A stretch of 64,000 nt of DNA from Tubulanus polymorphus (taxonomy: Eukaryota > Nemertea > Palaeonemertea > Tubulaniformes > Tubulanidae), in contig NC_134028.1 in NCBI RefSeq assembly GCF_964204645.1, positions 4,438,501-4,502,500 on the forward strand, in the 5' to 3' direction. Each line of letters opens with the position of its first letter. Position 1 is the stretch's first letter. Made by a program: the position numbers and the translations under genes. Shown here piece by piece: positions 15,801 to 27,309 of this stretch. The notes under the pieces are model-generated. The model saw only the letters and a program-made list of their open reading frames with translations. It was not told the origin of the DNA and did not search any database.

Positions 15801-18800
15801 GAGATAATGGCCGAGTATTTACGTCGTGTTTATACCGCTATCGTTGAAAGCGATGATATAGAAAGTATTTCGCCCGGAATAGGTAGATCTTCCCACTTCT
15901 TATTAATACAGTAGACTCCGCTTGCCTCTGATCTTACGGAACCCAAATCTGACAATCCATGAATTGAAGTAAGGAAATTTCTAATTTATTGTCAGATAAT
16001 GTGATATTCGAAGGCAATCAGGGGTGACAGAGTCTACCGTACGTAATTTCGATTTTGAAGCCTCTTGAAAGTTGACTTCATGCACCGGTTATGATTTTTC
16101 AGGTCAGATGCTTGTGAGTCAAGCAAAATGCGTTCTTATTATGAGTAAAGCTGCTGAAAATGTAAAAATAAAGATGCAAAAACATCAAACTGAGGTATAT
16201 AGTGAACGACAGTGTCATCTGATTGATTGAGCTCATTCTACGGTAGTAATCATTACACCGAATTCAATCTGTTTTTCAGCTCAAAAGTCATCTAGTCAAA
16301 ACTTATCCAGTCAGATCTAAGATCAAGGCCTGGGTGAACGAGAGGTTGAACGAATTTGAGGTTCGTGCATTTCTCCGACGATATCCAATTTTCATTTTGT
16401 CGGTGGATTCTGTATTTTTTGCTCATCTGTTTTTTTTCAGAGGGAATTTATCTCGCAGAACTTGTGGTCAGTTCACGAGGAAGCGATTCAGAAATGTAAA
16501 GATGCTCAACTCGATCAGGCTGTTTACTTCCTCAATCGAGACTTGAATTTCATGAGAGAGGTAGAAATTAATGAGAAATAGTGAACCAAATAACAGATTC
16601 AAGGGTTCTTACAAATCAGGGAATATCAGAATTATTTTCCCAGCAGAGAAAATAAGGAAATTTTGACTAGTCTTGGAAAGTCATGGAATTTGAATTTCCA
16701 GTGTCTTGTTCTTGCTGGTGACGAGTGGCGCAAAGAACCTGATAAGAAACGCAACTCATTGAGGATATCTAATATAATTAATCAGCAAATTTTTGGTCAA
16801 GGATCAGGGAAATATCAGGGAATTTTAGTATCCCAGATTTGTAAGGACCCTGAATAACAATCCTGTTCATTATTCCTTGAACTCGATATGTATATTTGAT
16901 GTATATTTTCTTCTATAGCGAGAACCGATATTATGTAAAGAACTGAGTAAAGTGCGTAATCCAACTCGAGAATATACGTTTCATATGAGAATCTGGATGC
17001 CGTATAATTGGATCATTAGACGACAACTTCACGGCGAATCAGAGGTCATTCAAACCGTTGTCATGGAAACGCCGACTGCTATAACGCAGCCTCGATCTGA
17101 CCCTAATCTGGTAAGCGATGCGGTGATCAATGTTCTTCGTATGATTCTAGAAGGGCTACATTCATTTGTGAGTGTATAACCATTTTACACTTACAAGAAT
17201 GAATGCAGCCCCTCTAAAACTCTTTTGTAGCAAAGCATTTGGTCTCCTCAAAAATATAGAAAATTCAGCTTGATTCTGATGTAATCTGCTGCTATCAGTC
17301 ACATTAACTCACTACTTTATAAAGCAATAATTATTCTGAGCAATGATAGAACATTGAGCCTAGGGAATATAGATATCAAATCACATGGCGGGTGGCCAGC
17401 CTTTTAAAACCTCTGGTGAACTCACACTGTTTTTACAAGTCGTTTTTATAATGATGTTAAACGCAGTCAATAGTAAGCTTTCAGTAATAAGGGAAGTTGA
17501 TTAGGAATATTGTAGTTATTGGCATGCTAGTCCGATGTAAAAATGTGTAGCAGGTCTTTTCAATTTCTACTTCATACAAGGTTACCGTAATTCTTGTGTC
17601 CAAATCTGGTGTCCCCGCTGTAGCATTTTTCTAAGTGTTAGAAACACGGTCTGTTCACATCAGTTCCGTAATTCCGTATATAACGGATTGAACTATCTTC
17701 ATCTGCCCTGTGCATGTTTGTTATCACTTCGCTATCATAAAAACAAACGAATTTTCGCGAGCATAAAACTTTGAAACCTATGCATGTGACACATGGCAGT
17801 TTTGGGTTTAGATTTCTCGGGTTTTATTTCAGCGTAGTCGACTTGCGGTGACCCGGTTCACGAATCTACTAAACTAGCATTATCTCCCTATCCTGAACCT
17901 TTCAGAGCATGAGAACTTTAAGATAATAATGGTTTAGTTATCGGCGTTGTTCTTTCCTGTATATAGGCATCATCCCCAGCAGGAAGCTCAGTTGCAGTAG
18001 TCAGTCAACCTGCTGCTGTTAAAGTATGTAATTTAGTGCTATATTATCAATGTAGGGCTCTTGTTTATATATATATGATTGAAATGCTGCATGCGGACAT
18101 CGCTTACTCTGGTACTCGCGATGCTACTCATTCGATTGATTTCCTTTCGTTTCTTCTTTTTCGCTCGGAGGATTTTTGAGAAAGCTTTTTAAAGTGTTGT
18201 CGATTAGATAGAGAGACTGTGTAGAGTATATTAACGATGTCTCGTGTAAAGAGGTTTAGGGCCCATATATCTGTTCCTTTCTTACGTACTTTTTGCCTGC
18301 GGTTAGAGATATTTAATGAATACTGTATTCAACTATTCGTTCTATGTTAATGATTAAAGCATGCTGCTGTAAGTCGTTTCTCCCAGAATCTGTTTGTATG
18401 ATTTACTACGTCTGCCGTTGCTGTTGTCCGATGGTTAGAATGATCCAGAGCATGTTCCATGTATTCGTACTCTAGAAGTATCACACGAGAAGCTGTAAAT
18501 CCCGGTGTATTTATCGCGGACCCGAGTGAAATCATATACGTATTAGTTGTTATTCGTTAACGGTTGATTTTGCTATATTTATTTTCAGCCGACATTTACT
18601 GTAGATAAACACATTAATCGGAGAATATCTAGTCGTTATCCGTTCTGGAGGTGGATGGCTTATATGCAACGAACTTGGTCGTGGATGTGGAATGCTATGT
18701 TTTGGTTGGGGGTACGTACACGTTTGTACCTGAGATATCGTTAATGAACCGATGACAAGTTGTGAAATTGAGCCAGACCCAAACTTGGTCTTGAAGATTG

Positions 18801-21800
18801 AAGTTAGATGATGAATATTTTTTTTTCAGTTGATAATACCGTGGTGCAGTCCAGTGAGTTTGCGTGCTCTTATTCTAACAAAACCATTCATGCCAGATTT
18901 AGAACTTAGTCAAGTCAATGTAAGAGAACATTTAATCACTTTCACTGCGTATCTTATTTGGTGATCACCGTAATGACGAGTGATGCTTTATTTCAGGGTG
19001 CGCTTTGTCCAAAAGTATCTTGTAAAATAGAGACGTTGGTTACAAGATTGCGTATGTTGTGGACTCACATTCGTGAAGCAAGAACAAAATTTGAAAATGA
19101 ACCGGATACAGGTATACCAGAAACCCGTTTCTGCAATCACCTTCGCCTTTTACTACTCAAATTCAAATCAGGAAACTGTTCGTACTTAAATGAACGATCC
19201 AACAATTGGTGATACGTTAGATTTATCAGTCTCAACAATTTTGAGATTTGTCATAATCACTTCTTTAGAAAAACAGTATTATTTACTGTTTCTCTGAAGA
19301 TTGGATTTAGATAAATTTCGAAACTGTTAAAATGATAAATACAAGTTATTATTACGTTCATTATCGTCAACATTGAGAATACATCAGTTTATCCGACGGA
19401 TAGTACTTGGAGATTAACTGATTTCATCAGAAATTACGATTTTCGGCTACTACCACACAGTAGCTTCATCAGGAAAATTAGCTGCTATGCTACTTTGCGC
19501 GATGAAGCAACTATCCACTACGAGGAAAACTTCTATAAGTAAACACCTCCCTAAACGAACGCTATTTGCCTGGTGCCAAAATGGTGCTGTATGATGAAGC
19601 TATTACGCACTAGGAGTCTTTGTGGTATCTGATAAAATCGGGTTAATCTACAAAGTGCTAGCTGTTTTCTCGTTCAATTTAACACCAAGCAGCTCCTCTT
19701 CACTACGCGGTATCCTCTAATGCTTTTGATTGCAGGTTTCCTTGGTAAAAGTTTTACGCGTCATGTAAATAGAATCTGGAATTTCGTGTGTAAAGGTGCC
19801 TTCGGAAGTGTCGGTCTGGTGTTGTTTTTTCCGCCGGTGTGTTTGTTATCATCGTTACTGTCTCTTTCTGTCGCTGCTTTAACTCCGCTCTGGTGAGATA
19901 CGAAAAATCTATTCACGATCAAATCGTCGTATCTTAACCACGAATTTTACCGTGATTTATGTTTATATTTGACAGGATGCCTCTAGTCACATTTGTAGTT
20001 CACGTGTCAGCATTTCTGCTCTATGACTTCGACAATCCTCGTAAGTTTATAGAAAGAGTCCCTATACTCCCTAAAAACTCTTTACATCCAGGAATGACCG
20101 ATTTGTAGGGACCCTGATATCTGATTGAATGCCGCTCTGGTACAGCTTTAACTCTATATTTCCTATGCGTTATTTATAGGTGTGAATTCGGACCGTAATA
20201 GCATTATGATAATGTTTGAGGCAATAATCTGGCGACTTCTCATACTCGGATTTATCCAACCAATAGGTGCTTTCATAGCGGGGACTATTTGTTGTCCTAT
20301 TGCTACTTGTTTCGTTCAACTTGGTAAGTGTCGTCATTGTGCTCGATGTCCTGGTTGCACAGTCGTGACTTATTTCCAAAAGTGGTGTTAAATCCTTAAG
20401 TTGTTAGATTGCAGCTCATTGTAGAACTAAGATGCTTTTAAAGACTGGTTTTAAATCAAAGCCATGATTGCAACTGGCTGACTGGCAGTCGTGATTGATT
20501 AAGTTTAAAGTGGTCTTATATCTTAAGACTGATCTTAAGTTGTTAGATTGTAGCTGTAGAATTAAGATGCTCTATAAGACTGGTTTTAAATCTAAGCCAT
20601 TACTGTGTGACTGGCCGTTCGTGAATTGTTTCATCTGCTGTTCTTGGAGAATAATGTCGGGTATATTTCAGGTGCTGTCGTTCGTTACGGAGGAAGACGT
20701 GTTTTGGATGCGATTATGTTTCACGCTGTTATCAGACGATTGGGTCGAGTTCCATCTAGCGACGGTTTCGTCGCGCGCAGAGTTCAAGGTCCCGGCTTAG
20801 CTTCGAATTTCTATTACCAGGTCAGTATTACGAGTTTTTCCGTATTGGAACAAAAGTTTACTGCGAAATTACGACGCCGATTATTTTTTCATTCAGATCC
20901 GACCCGAGCAAGCACTCGCCGCATTAGAAGCTAAGATGGAACTGCAAGAACTGAATGCCTGGGGTTCAAATGTACGAAAACTAGTCGAAAAACCAGTTGA
21001 TGCCTATAGGTAACTGACTTGCAGTTTGTAATAAAATCTATGTATAACTCCATGAAATTGTTGCTCATCTTTCTTCCCGCCTTGCAGAGATTTTGTAAGC
21101 AAGAGTTTTGGTTCGTTTTCTGCCACGTTGAGTCGACAAGGTGTCTTTGAAACTTTAGACAACGAAACCAAACTATTACAACAAGACCTAGCTCGCTGCA
21201 TAGAAGAGTAAGTCTTATATAGGCCTACAATGAAATTACGTGTAAATTAATTGAGCCTTGGATTACCTTTAGCTGACAGAATTTTATGATGATTCTTCTG
21301 TGATTTTCACTTTTTCAGAAGGTCTAACAAGCTCCACACCGGTTTAACTCCATCTATAAAAACTAAAGTCAAGTTAACTACTAAAGATATCAAGGTATGT
21401 GATATTTCTGACTAACCAGGTAACATGTCAGTTCGTAATTGAATGGTTATCAATATTTCTCTCTGTCTTTCTGCATACACAGATGGTTATAGCTCAAGCC
21501 ATGCAACTTGTACAGAACTTCTACCCACAGCATGTGATCAACAGACTACCGATGTCTGAAGAAAACTTCTGGGAGAGTAAAAATCTCGAATTCAGAGATT
21601 GGAAAGGTAACATCATGATAATAATGATAACTCGTTATGTCTCGCGCTGAAAGCTTTCTTGATGAAATCAGGTAAAAAATTACTATTCTTTTTTCAGGCC
21701 TAACTTGCCAACTATTAGGTGATATATTTTCTTCCGCTTTCCTCACGCCTCTTGAAGAAACTGATAAGACTTTCTTTCTAGAGGTAGGAAACATTCTAGA

Positions 21801-23400
21801 ATCATTCGATATTTCAACCATTTTGCTTCAAAAATACTGAAACGATTGTTCATTATTTGTGCGTTTCAAGGTCCAGCATTTAAATCTTATTAAATATGTG
21901 AATATGCTGAAAACTTTGGAACTTCGAGACGACTTAGATGTTGTAAATGCCATCCATACCCCGAAAGGTAAATTCTGTCAATTTTTATCATAAATTAAAA
22001 TCGCAAGACGCGAAGTTTCGAACTCTGTAGAGATCATCGTCAAGTGTGAATAAAATGACTAAAGCTACGGGAAGGGAGAACGAGTTAATTGAGTAGAGTA
22101 GATTTCACATTGGTAATTAGTCACTTATTCAATCTGAATAATTATCTATACTTCCAATAATTACTCTAATTGCCACAAGTTGAATCTGCCCTAATTACTG
22201 ATCACTCCGATATTAGCACGAATTTAAACAATGGTTATTCTCCTCATAATTCTCTTCTTTTGAAGTATATTACTTCACTTGAACGTAACATTGAGGTTGT
22301 TATTTTTGAAGGTGAATTAGACATCATGGCACCATTCCTCGAGGCGTCGGTGTTCGACCCGCGGAGACAATCGCAAGATTACTCCGAGTTGGTGCGTCGA
22401 TCACGTCGAAAATGGCCGTGGAAAAAACCGCTTCCATCGCATAGCGACCTACAAAAACTGGAGATTCCACCCCCTGTACCACATCCCACATTGATAGCTA
22501 TAACTATATACAATAGGTAAGACTTACAAATATATTGCTTAAAGGGTCAGGGGCCTGGCACATTATTGTGTTTATGACCAAGGAAAGAGCCATTACATAA
22601 CGATATGTAATGGTATGCTACCTAGAATTAAGTTGTCGCTAGGCCTTGACCAGCTGCTAGGGAGTGTGAAGGACAGTTTCTATTCTGACTATGGCATATG
22701 AATGTCTCCCAGGTTTCATGCAAAACTAGAGATAGAAACACATTCCAAAAATAATTCATTAGAACAGATTTTGACCTAGTGTGAGATGGATGAAATATTC
22801 ATGAACTGTTACGTTCTCAAGACAAAGGTTAGAAAGATTTTCCTGACCCGAACGTGGTAGGGTTAGAAATAGAAAGAAGTCCAATTTTGGCAACACTTAG
22901 AAATCAATATTTTTCAATCACGAAAATCGCAACTTGACTTTAATTATGAACATGTTTTTTGGCCGCTAGAGGGCGCAGCTTTCATTGAATTGGTCGTATT
23001 TTACAGAGAACACGATCAGCATCCGATAAAAGCAGAAGATGCGACGATTTTCGCGAGGATAATGAGAGCTGCGGAAAAAGTGCAATATTACTCACCAGAC
23101 GACGATGAAGACGATACCGTCGATCCGGAGGATATAGAGGCGAGTACTCCAGATCATACAACCGTCTCCGATCCGGACGTCGCTGTCTCACACCTCGCCG
23201 TGCAAGAACGCGCCTTCTCCGAGGACAATATGCGTTTACACGGAGAGACGCCGAGCGAGGGGTCGCGTCGCGACTCGGACAGCGTGCAGCCGGTGGTTCG
23301 ACGCGACTCGTACACCGTCGTACCGATCTACTCGGAACGTGCCGGCGATAACAGCTGCGTCGTCCAACTAGATCAACAAGAAGAGTCGACTCAAGTGTAG
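12865..23400 (+). CDS. Large multi-pass membrane protein of unknown function
   Basis: About 30 short coding exons, all bounded by GT-AG signals, can be joined into a protein of roughly 1,200 residues. It starts at ATGATG (MMETGGEPEPE) and stops at 23398-23400. I do not recognise the family. The N-terminal ~600 residues are soluble and largely helical and charged, with blocks such as QVHRWHLSELIQKGTIRSRD, GMPSTTPGDLLAKIREERMK and WMPYNWIIRRQLHGESEV. A central part holds about four to five membrane segments: around WSWMWNAMFWLGLIIPW, FGSVGLVLFFPPVCLLSSLL, MPLVTFVVHVSAFLLYDF and RLLILGFIQPIGAFIAGTIC. Then comes a cytosolic-looking region (GAVVRYGGRRVLDAIMFHAV, later ending in a basic RRSRRKWPWKK block) and an acidic, Ser/Thr-rich tail (SPDDDEDDTVDPEDIEAS). 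The many phase-matched exons argue that it is a real, constrained gene. Several introns carry MITE-like repeats. Possible polyadenylation signals are at 25773-25778 and 26921-26926, implying a long 3' UTR. Confidence 0.85.
13420..13533. mobile_element. Short TIR hairpin (MITE-like), CTGGGTCCAGTTCCACA family
   Basis: The ends CTGGGTCCAGTTCCACAGTT (13420-13439) and its exact reverse complement (13514-13533) enclose 74 bp of AGTTAACTC-rich DNA in an intron of the large gene. Weaker relatives, containing strings such as GGAACTCGATCC or TGGATCTAGCTCCACAG, occur near 44950-45065 and 52690-52870. This suggests a dispersed family. Confidence 0.6.
16600..16853. repeat. Dispersed repeat with GGGTCC/GGACCC ends (copy 1)
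   Basis: The left end AAGGGTTCTTACAAATCAGG and the right end GATTTGTAAGGACCCTGA are inverted copies of each other. The interior contains repeated CAGGGAA units. Related pieces are at 20055-20118, 56397-56809 and, more degraded, 14870-15080. All are intronic. It is probably a non-autonomous DNA transposon family. Confidence 0.5.
20385..20630. repeat. Tandem duplication of a dispersed repeat in an intron
   Basis: Two adjacent copies of about 110-150 bp share the order CTTAAGTTGTTAGATTG, TAGAA-TAAGATGCT, AAGACTGGTTTTAAATC and GACTGGC. A third relative lies in an intron of the receptor guanylyl cyclase gene at about 38635-38765, with GTTGTTAGATTGG and GAGACTGGTCTTAA. No coding potential was seen. 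Confidence 0.5.
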
Positions 23401-23479
23401 CATGACTCCCGGTAGTCACAGCGCGGAAACCATCGCATGGACTTACTGCGTAATATACAAATTGGAAGCATTTAACATC

Positions 23480-23710
23480 TCTAAAATGAGCCATAGCTGT
23501 ATGGTTGTTTAAAATCAATCATAGTTATGTCTGTATTGCTGTCTAACATCAGCCATAGCTGTGTGGTTGTTGGATATAGTATCAATCATAACTGTTTGAA
23601 TCTGACTGTTTGTCAGATACGGTATCAGCCATAGCTGTACAGAACTTGTCTAACATCAGCCATAGCTGTGTGGTTGACTAACATCAGCCATAGCTGTGTG
23701 GTTGACTAAT
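23480..23710 (+). repeat. Short repeated motif AGCCATAGCTGTGTGGTTG in the 3' UTR
   Basis: The core AGCCATAGCTGT occurs at about 23489, 23551, 23627, 23658 and 23686, usually preceded by TAACATC and followed by GTGGTTG. Diverged copies (ATCATAGTTATG, ATCATAACTG) lie between them. The last two copies are 28 bp apart and nearly identical. It begins about 80 bp after the stop codon of the large gene, so it is probably transcribed in its 3' UTR. Confidence 0.7.
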
Positions 23711-24983
23711 AATAAGCTTTTTACGCTTTTGTAATTGAAGCAAAATCAACAGCTTTTTAATACACCATAAATACATCAAATGCGAAATGGAAAATCATAT
23801 TCTCCACTGTATGGCTTAATAATAGTTCAACTGATCAATGATGGCTGTGTTTTTAACTGAAAGATGACGCGGAAAGAATCCTTCTCCTAACTGTCTCAAT
23901 TGAGTGTATTATAGTATTACAGGCATTCTTACGAGTTTGGACGCCTGACTGTGTCAATCTAAATCGTCTTGCCCTAACTGCGGTTCATAAGAGTTCACTC
24001 GTAAAATGCTTCTCGTCTGGAGTCAGCATTTTGTAAGTTCGATTTGATGTGGCTAATGTATTTTCCAGCATAATATATGATATATTCGGATGGTTGAATT
24101 GAAATGTATGTAATGCCTCTTGTTCGCTGATGAATTCATGTGTTTATATTTGTATCTCACACACGTATAACGTAACCTGAAATGTTTCGCAAATACTTTT
24201 CGGCTCAAGAACAAGTTTTGCTTAAATCGTATTCATTGCTTTGATTCTTTGATTCTATTTTGGCTCTAAGTAGCTTATATTTGAGCTAGACTTCTTCGTG
24301 AAACTGAGTCCCTGATTTACAAAGTCTATACGGTATTTTTCAGTGTGATCGTGGTCTATGCATTATTTTTTTTTTGAATAACTTTTCAGCGGAAAAATGT
24401 ATGATATTTTAAGAGAAACATCGATTTAACGAAAGAATCTTTGCTAATACATTCGCTATTGAGAGGAATTATCGCCGGAACCTAATCATACTTTAGACGA
24501 ACATTTTTCTCATCAGATTTATGCAGTCAGAATGCAAACGAAATTGTGCGCGCTATTGATGTTATGATCCCCTGTACTTAATACCAGTACCAGTGTCAGA
24601 GTTAAGATCGAAAAATCTATGCATTGAATTGATTCCGCGATAGAATTAATTTGTGATATTATATTAAACACTTGTTTTTAGTAGTCGGTGATCTGCGCAC
24701 CCTACCTAATGATTCGTTATGCATTCTTTTCCTTATAAACTTCATGACGTTCACTTTTGTAGCTTTGACGCCATATCAATGTCAGAGGATAAGACGAAGG
24801 ATTGTCTTAATTAGTGTCGGTTTACTAGAACAAATCACTAGTACTTCCTAGTTTGAAGACTGCACATTAGTTAGCGGCTTACACGTGCCATCGGGGATAT
24901 TTTTTAGGTTACACATCGTGGTGGTGTCCAGAGAGTATATAACGGTCAGTGTTATTTTGAGTCAGTGAAGTCGAACCATAAAG

Positions 24984-25260
24984 CCACAACAAAATCACAA
25001 CTTGAACAAAACTCATTACTTAAAACAGTATATTACACGGAGTCATTTTAGCCGCAACAGGTATAATATATGGAATAATCTATGTACAGAAGGGTATATA
25101 AGCCCACCGCAGAAATAAACAACTATTTATGTTTATTTCTGCTGTTGGCTTTATTCCATTCATTATACCATATGAGGTTGAAGTCATTCAGGAAAATCAA
25201 TCATACTGTAATACACTATTTTCAAGGATGAATTTCATGAAAGTTGTGATTTTGTTGTGG
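24984..25260. repeat. Large imperfect inverted repeat
   Basis: The left arm starts CCACAACAAAATCACAACTT (24984-25003) and is matched in reverse complement at 25241-25260. Further in, GGTATAATATATGGAATAA pairs with TTATTCCATTCATTATACC, and the centre is a 12-bp perfect stem, GCAGAAATAAAC (25109-25120) with GTTTATTTCTGC (25131-25142). Intervening parts are diverged. It is probably an old foldback or MITE insertion. Confidence 0.6.
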
Positions 25261-27309
25261 TTTTGTCATTCGAATCTCTTCCTAGAAGTCGAACCAGTTC
25301 AGCCGTTGTCCACATCTGCTGCTGGATACATTCAGTGGATTCCAGTTTTAAAGTCGTTGTAAATACATACATCGTATTTGATAAATAGGATCAACTGAAA
25401 TGAGTTGATATTTTGTGTGTGAAAAAGTGCATGCTTTTAGATCATCGATAATAGGATACAAATATAAACTGTTTCTTATTGTTCACAATTAATTACATAT
25501 TGATATTTCAATTAGCATGCAGATTATCGATAACATTATTTTGTACTACGTACCTTTGCTAAAGCATTTGTCTGAAGATTTTATTTTGATATATATATGG
25601 CGAATACTATATTGTAAATATATTAGTAACGTTAATTTATTTTTCCCTGGTTTTAGGCGTCGGTCAAAGTGTCGATCGTGTATTGTTCAATGTTGAGTAC
25701 CATATTGTAATGGATGGCATATACTTGTAGTGCTTTTTCGTTTGGATAATTTTAGATTAATTCAGAGTTTTTAATAAACAGTTGAGATGTAAAGTCGTTC
25801 CATCATTGTGGGTTAACTGATTAATGGAAATAGATTAATTGGTAACATAAAAATGAATCATGAAAATTAGCAGTTTTGCGGTTGAAGACTATACGACCAT
25901 TTAGCCGACTGAAGAATCATTTACGGTAACTGTACAGCTGTGGTTCTCAGATCATCTGGCTATTCAATCAAAGAATTGTTATTTCAACGATCCTAGAATG
26001 TTGGTAGTTTAGAATATTTTTTACTTTTGCTTATTCGTCAGCATATTGTTTATGTCGTATAGCATGAGCTTTTAGTATTTGACACCTCTGTTTTTAAGTT
26101 CTCTGTGATAAATAATACTTAAGTTATTGAAGAAAAGTCATTTGATTTTAACGTGTAAAGTCATTTAGTTTTAGTTTGTTAAAATCAGTAAATGAAGTGG
26201 ATTTAATAAAAGTGATTTTAAGCATTGATACTAGGGTAGATTATGCTATAGGTTGAAAGTATTATCATTTTTGACGAGTTCTATTCTGTTTTGCTTTTAT
26301 AAAAGTGCTTGTAAAACCTGTATCACGTACTAACGATGAATCAATGTCAAATCTGTTGTGAAAGGTGCAGTGACAATGTATTTGGTCCAACCAAAGATGC
26401 TTTGATTGTAACGTAATATTATGGTGGTTCTCACTAAGGGTTAGGGTTAGAAAATCGACACGGAAATCATTTGTCTTCAAGGCTTTTTATACTTGTTTGC
26501 CTCGACCACATTTAGGGTCAATTTCACAAAAATTTTACACAAAACTGCAATAAAGATCGGAGAAAAACTACCGGTAAACTGAGTTTAGCTTAAACTTTTT
26601 TGTGAACTTGGGCCCAAATATCTAATGCACCAGTAATATTGTAATACTGTTCATGAATCTGTAAAGTTTATTTTGAAAATGAAGTGAGAATGCATCTAGT
26701 TCTACAATAACCATTGAATGTTTTTCCCTCCCGACTCGTTACTATAGATGTATAGTAACCTTCATTCATAAACTGTAGTTTTGTGAAGAACTCAAATTTG
26801 TTACTAGATACGTTATATTAACTGCGAAATATGTGTCATGTTGCTTGCGCTATTTGTCACAAAATGTTCGTTGTCTGTACAAGTTGATGATAATTATCAT
26901 GTGATTATATCTTAAATGACAATAAAACAATTTTGATTTAAAACAAAAAGCAGTCGTGTCATTGATGATGCGAATGAAGACATCGCAGGGATGTTTGTAA
27001 ATCATCTTTTCTTATATCCTCAACTCCTTAATGATAGCGTGGTCCTTAAAACTTCTGCTTCCTGGACAAGATATTGCATTGTTTTCCTGGCTTGTGTTGC
27101 TCTTACTAGCTGCGATACATGGTTTTTTTCGGTAAGATTTCATCGAAAGGAAACTCTCCACGAAGAAAACAAAGTGAAAGATATCTGCATATTTCCAAAT
27201 ATATTATAACTCTATATATATTTCAAAACAAAAAACATCAAAAAGCCAACATCGGGTAATGCAACACGCAACAACAAGGACTAGAAACAGTTCAACACAA
27301 ATACTGCAG

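Larger units (their letters stand above)
23401..27309. other. 3' UTR of the large gene and intergenic DNA
   Basis: No gene is supported here. The region has the repeated CCATAGCTGT motif (23480-23710), the imperfect inverted repeat at 24984-25260, AATAAA signals at 25773-25778 and 26921-26926, and otherwise plain AT-rich sequence. The end of the large gene's transcript could lie at either signal. Confidence 0.5.

Noticed and set aside
22982-23518. 178-residue minus-strand frame
   Set aside because: It lies opposite the acidic C-terminal exon of the large membrane-protein gene and has only biased composition, with no domain or splice support.
24900-25362. TATA-like string and a 77-residue frame with a hydrophobic start
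   Set aside because: The frame runs through the arms of the imperfect inverted repeat and shows no further exon or domain.
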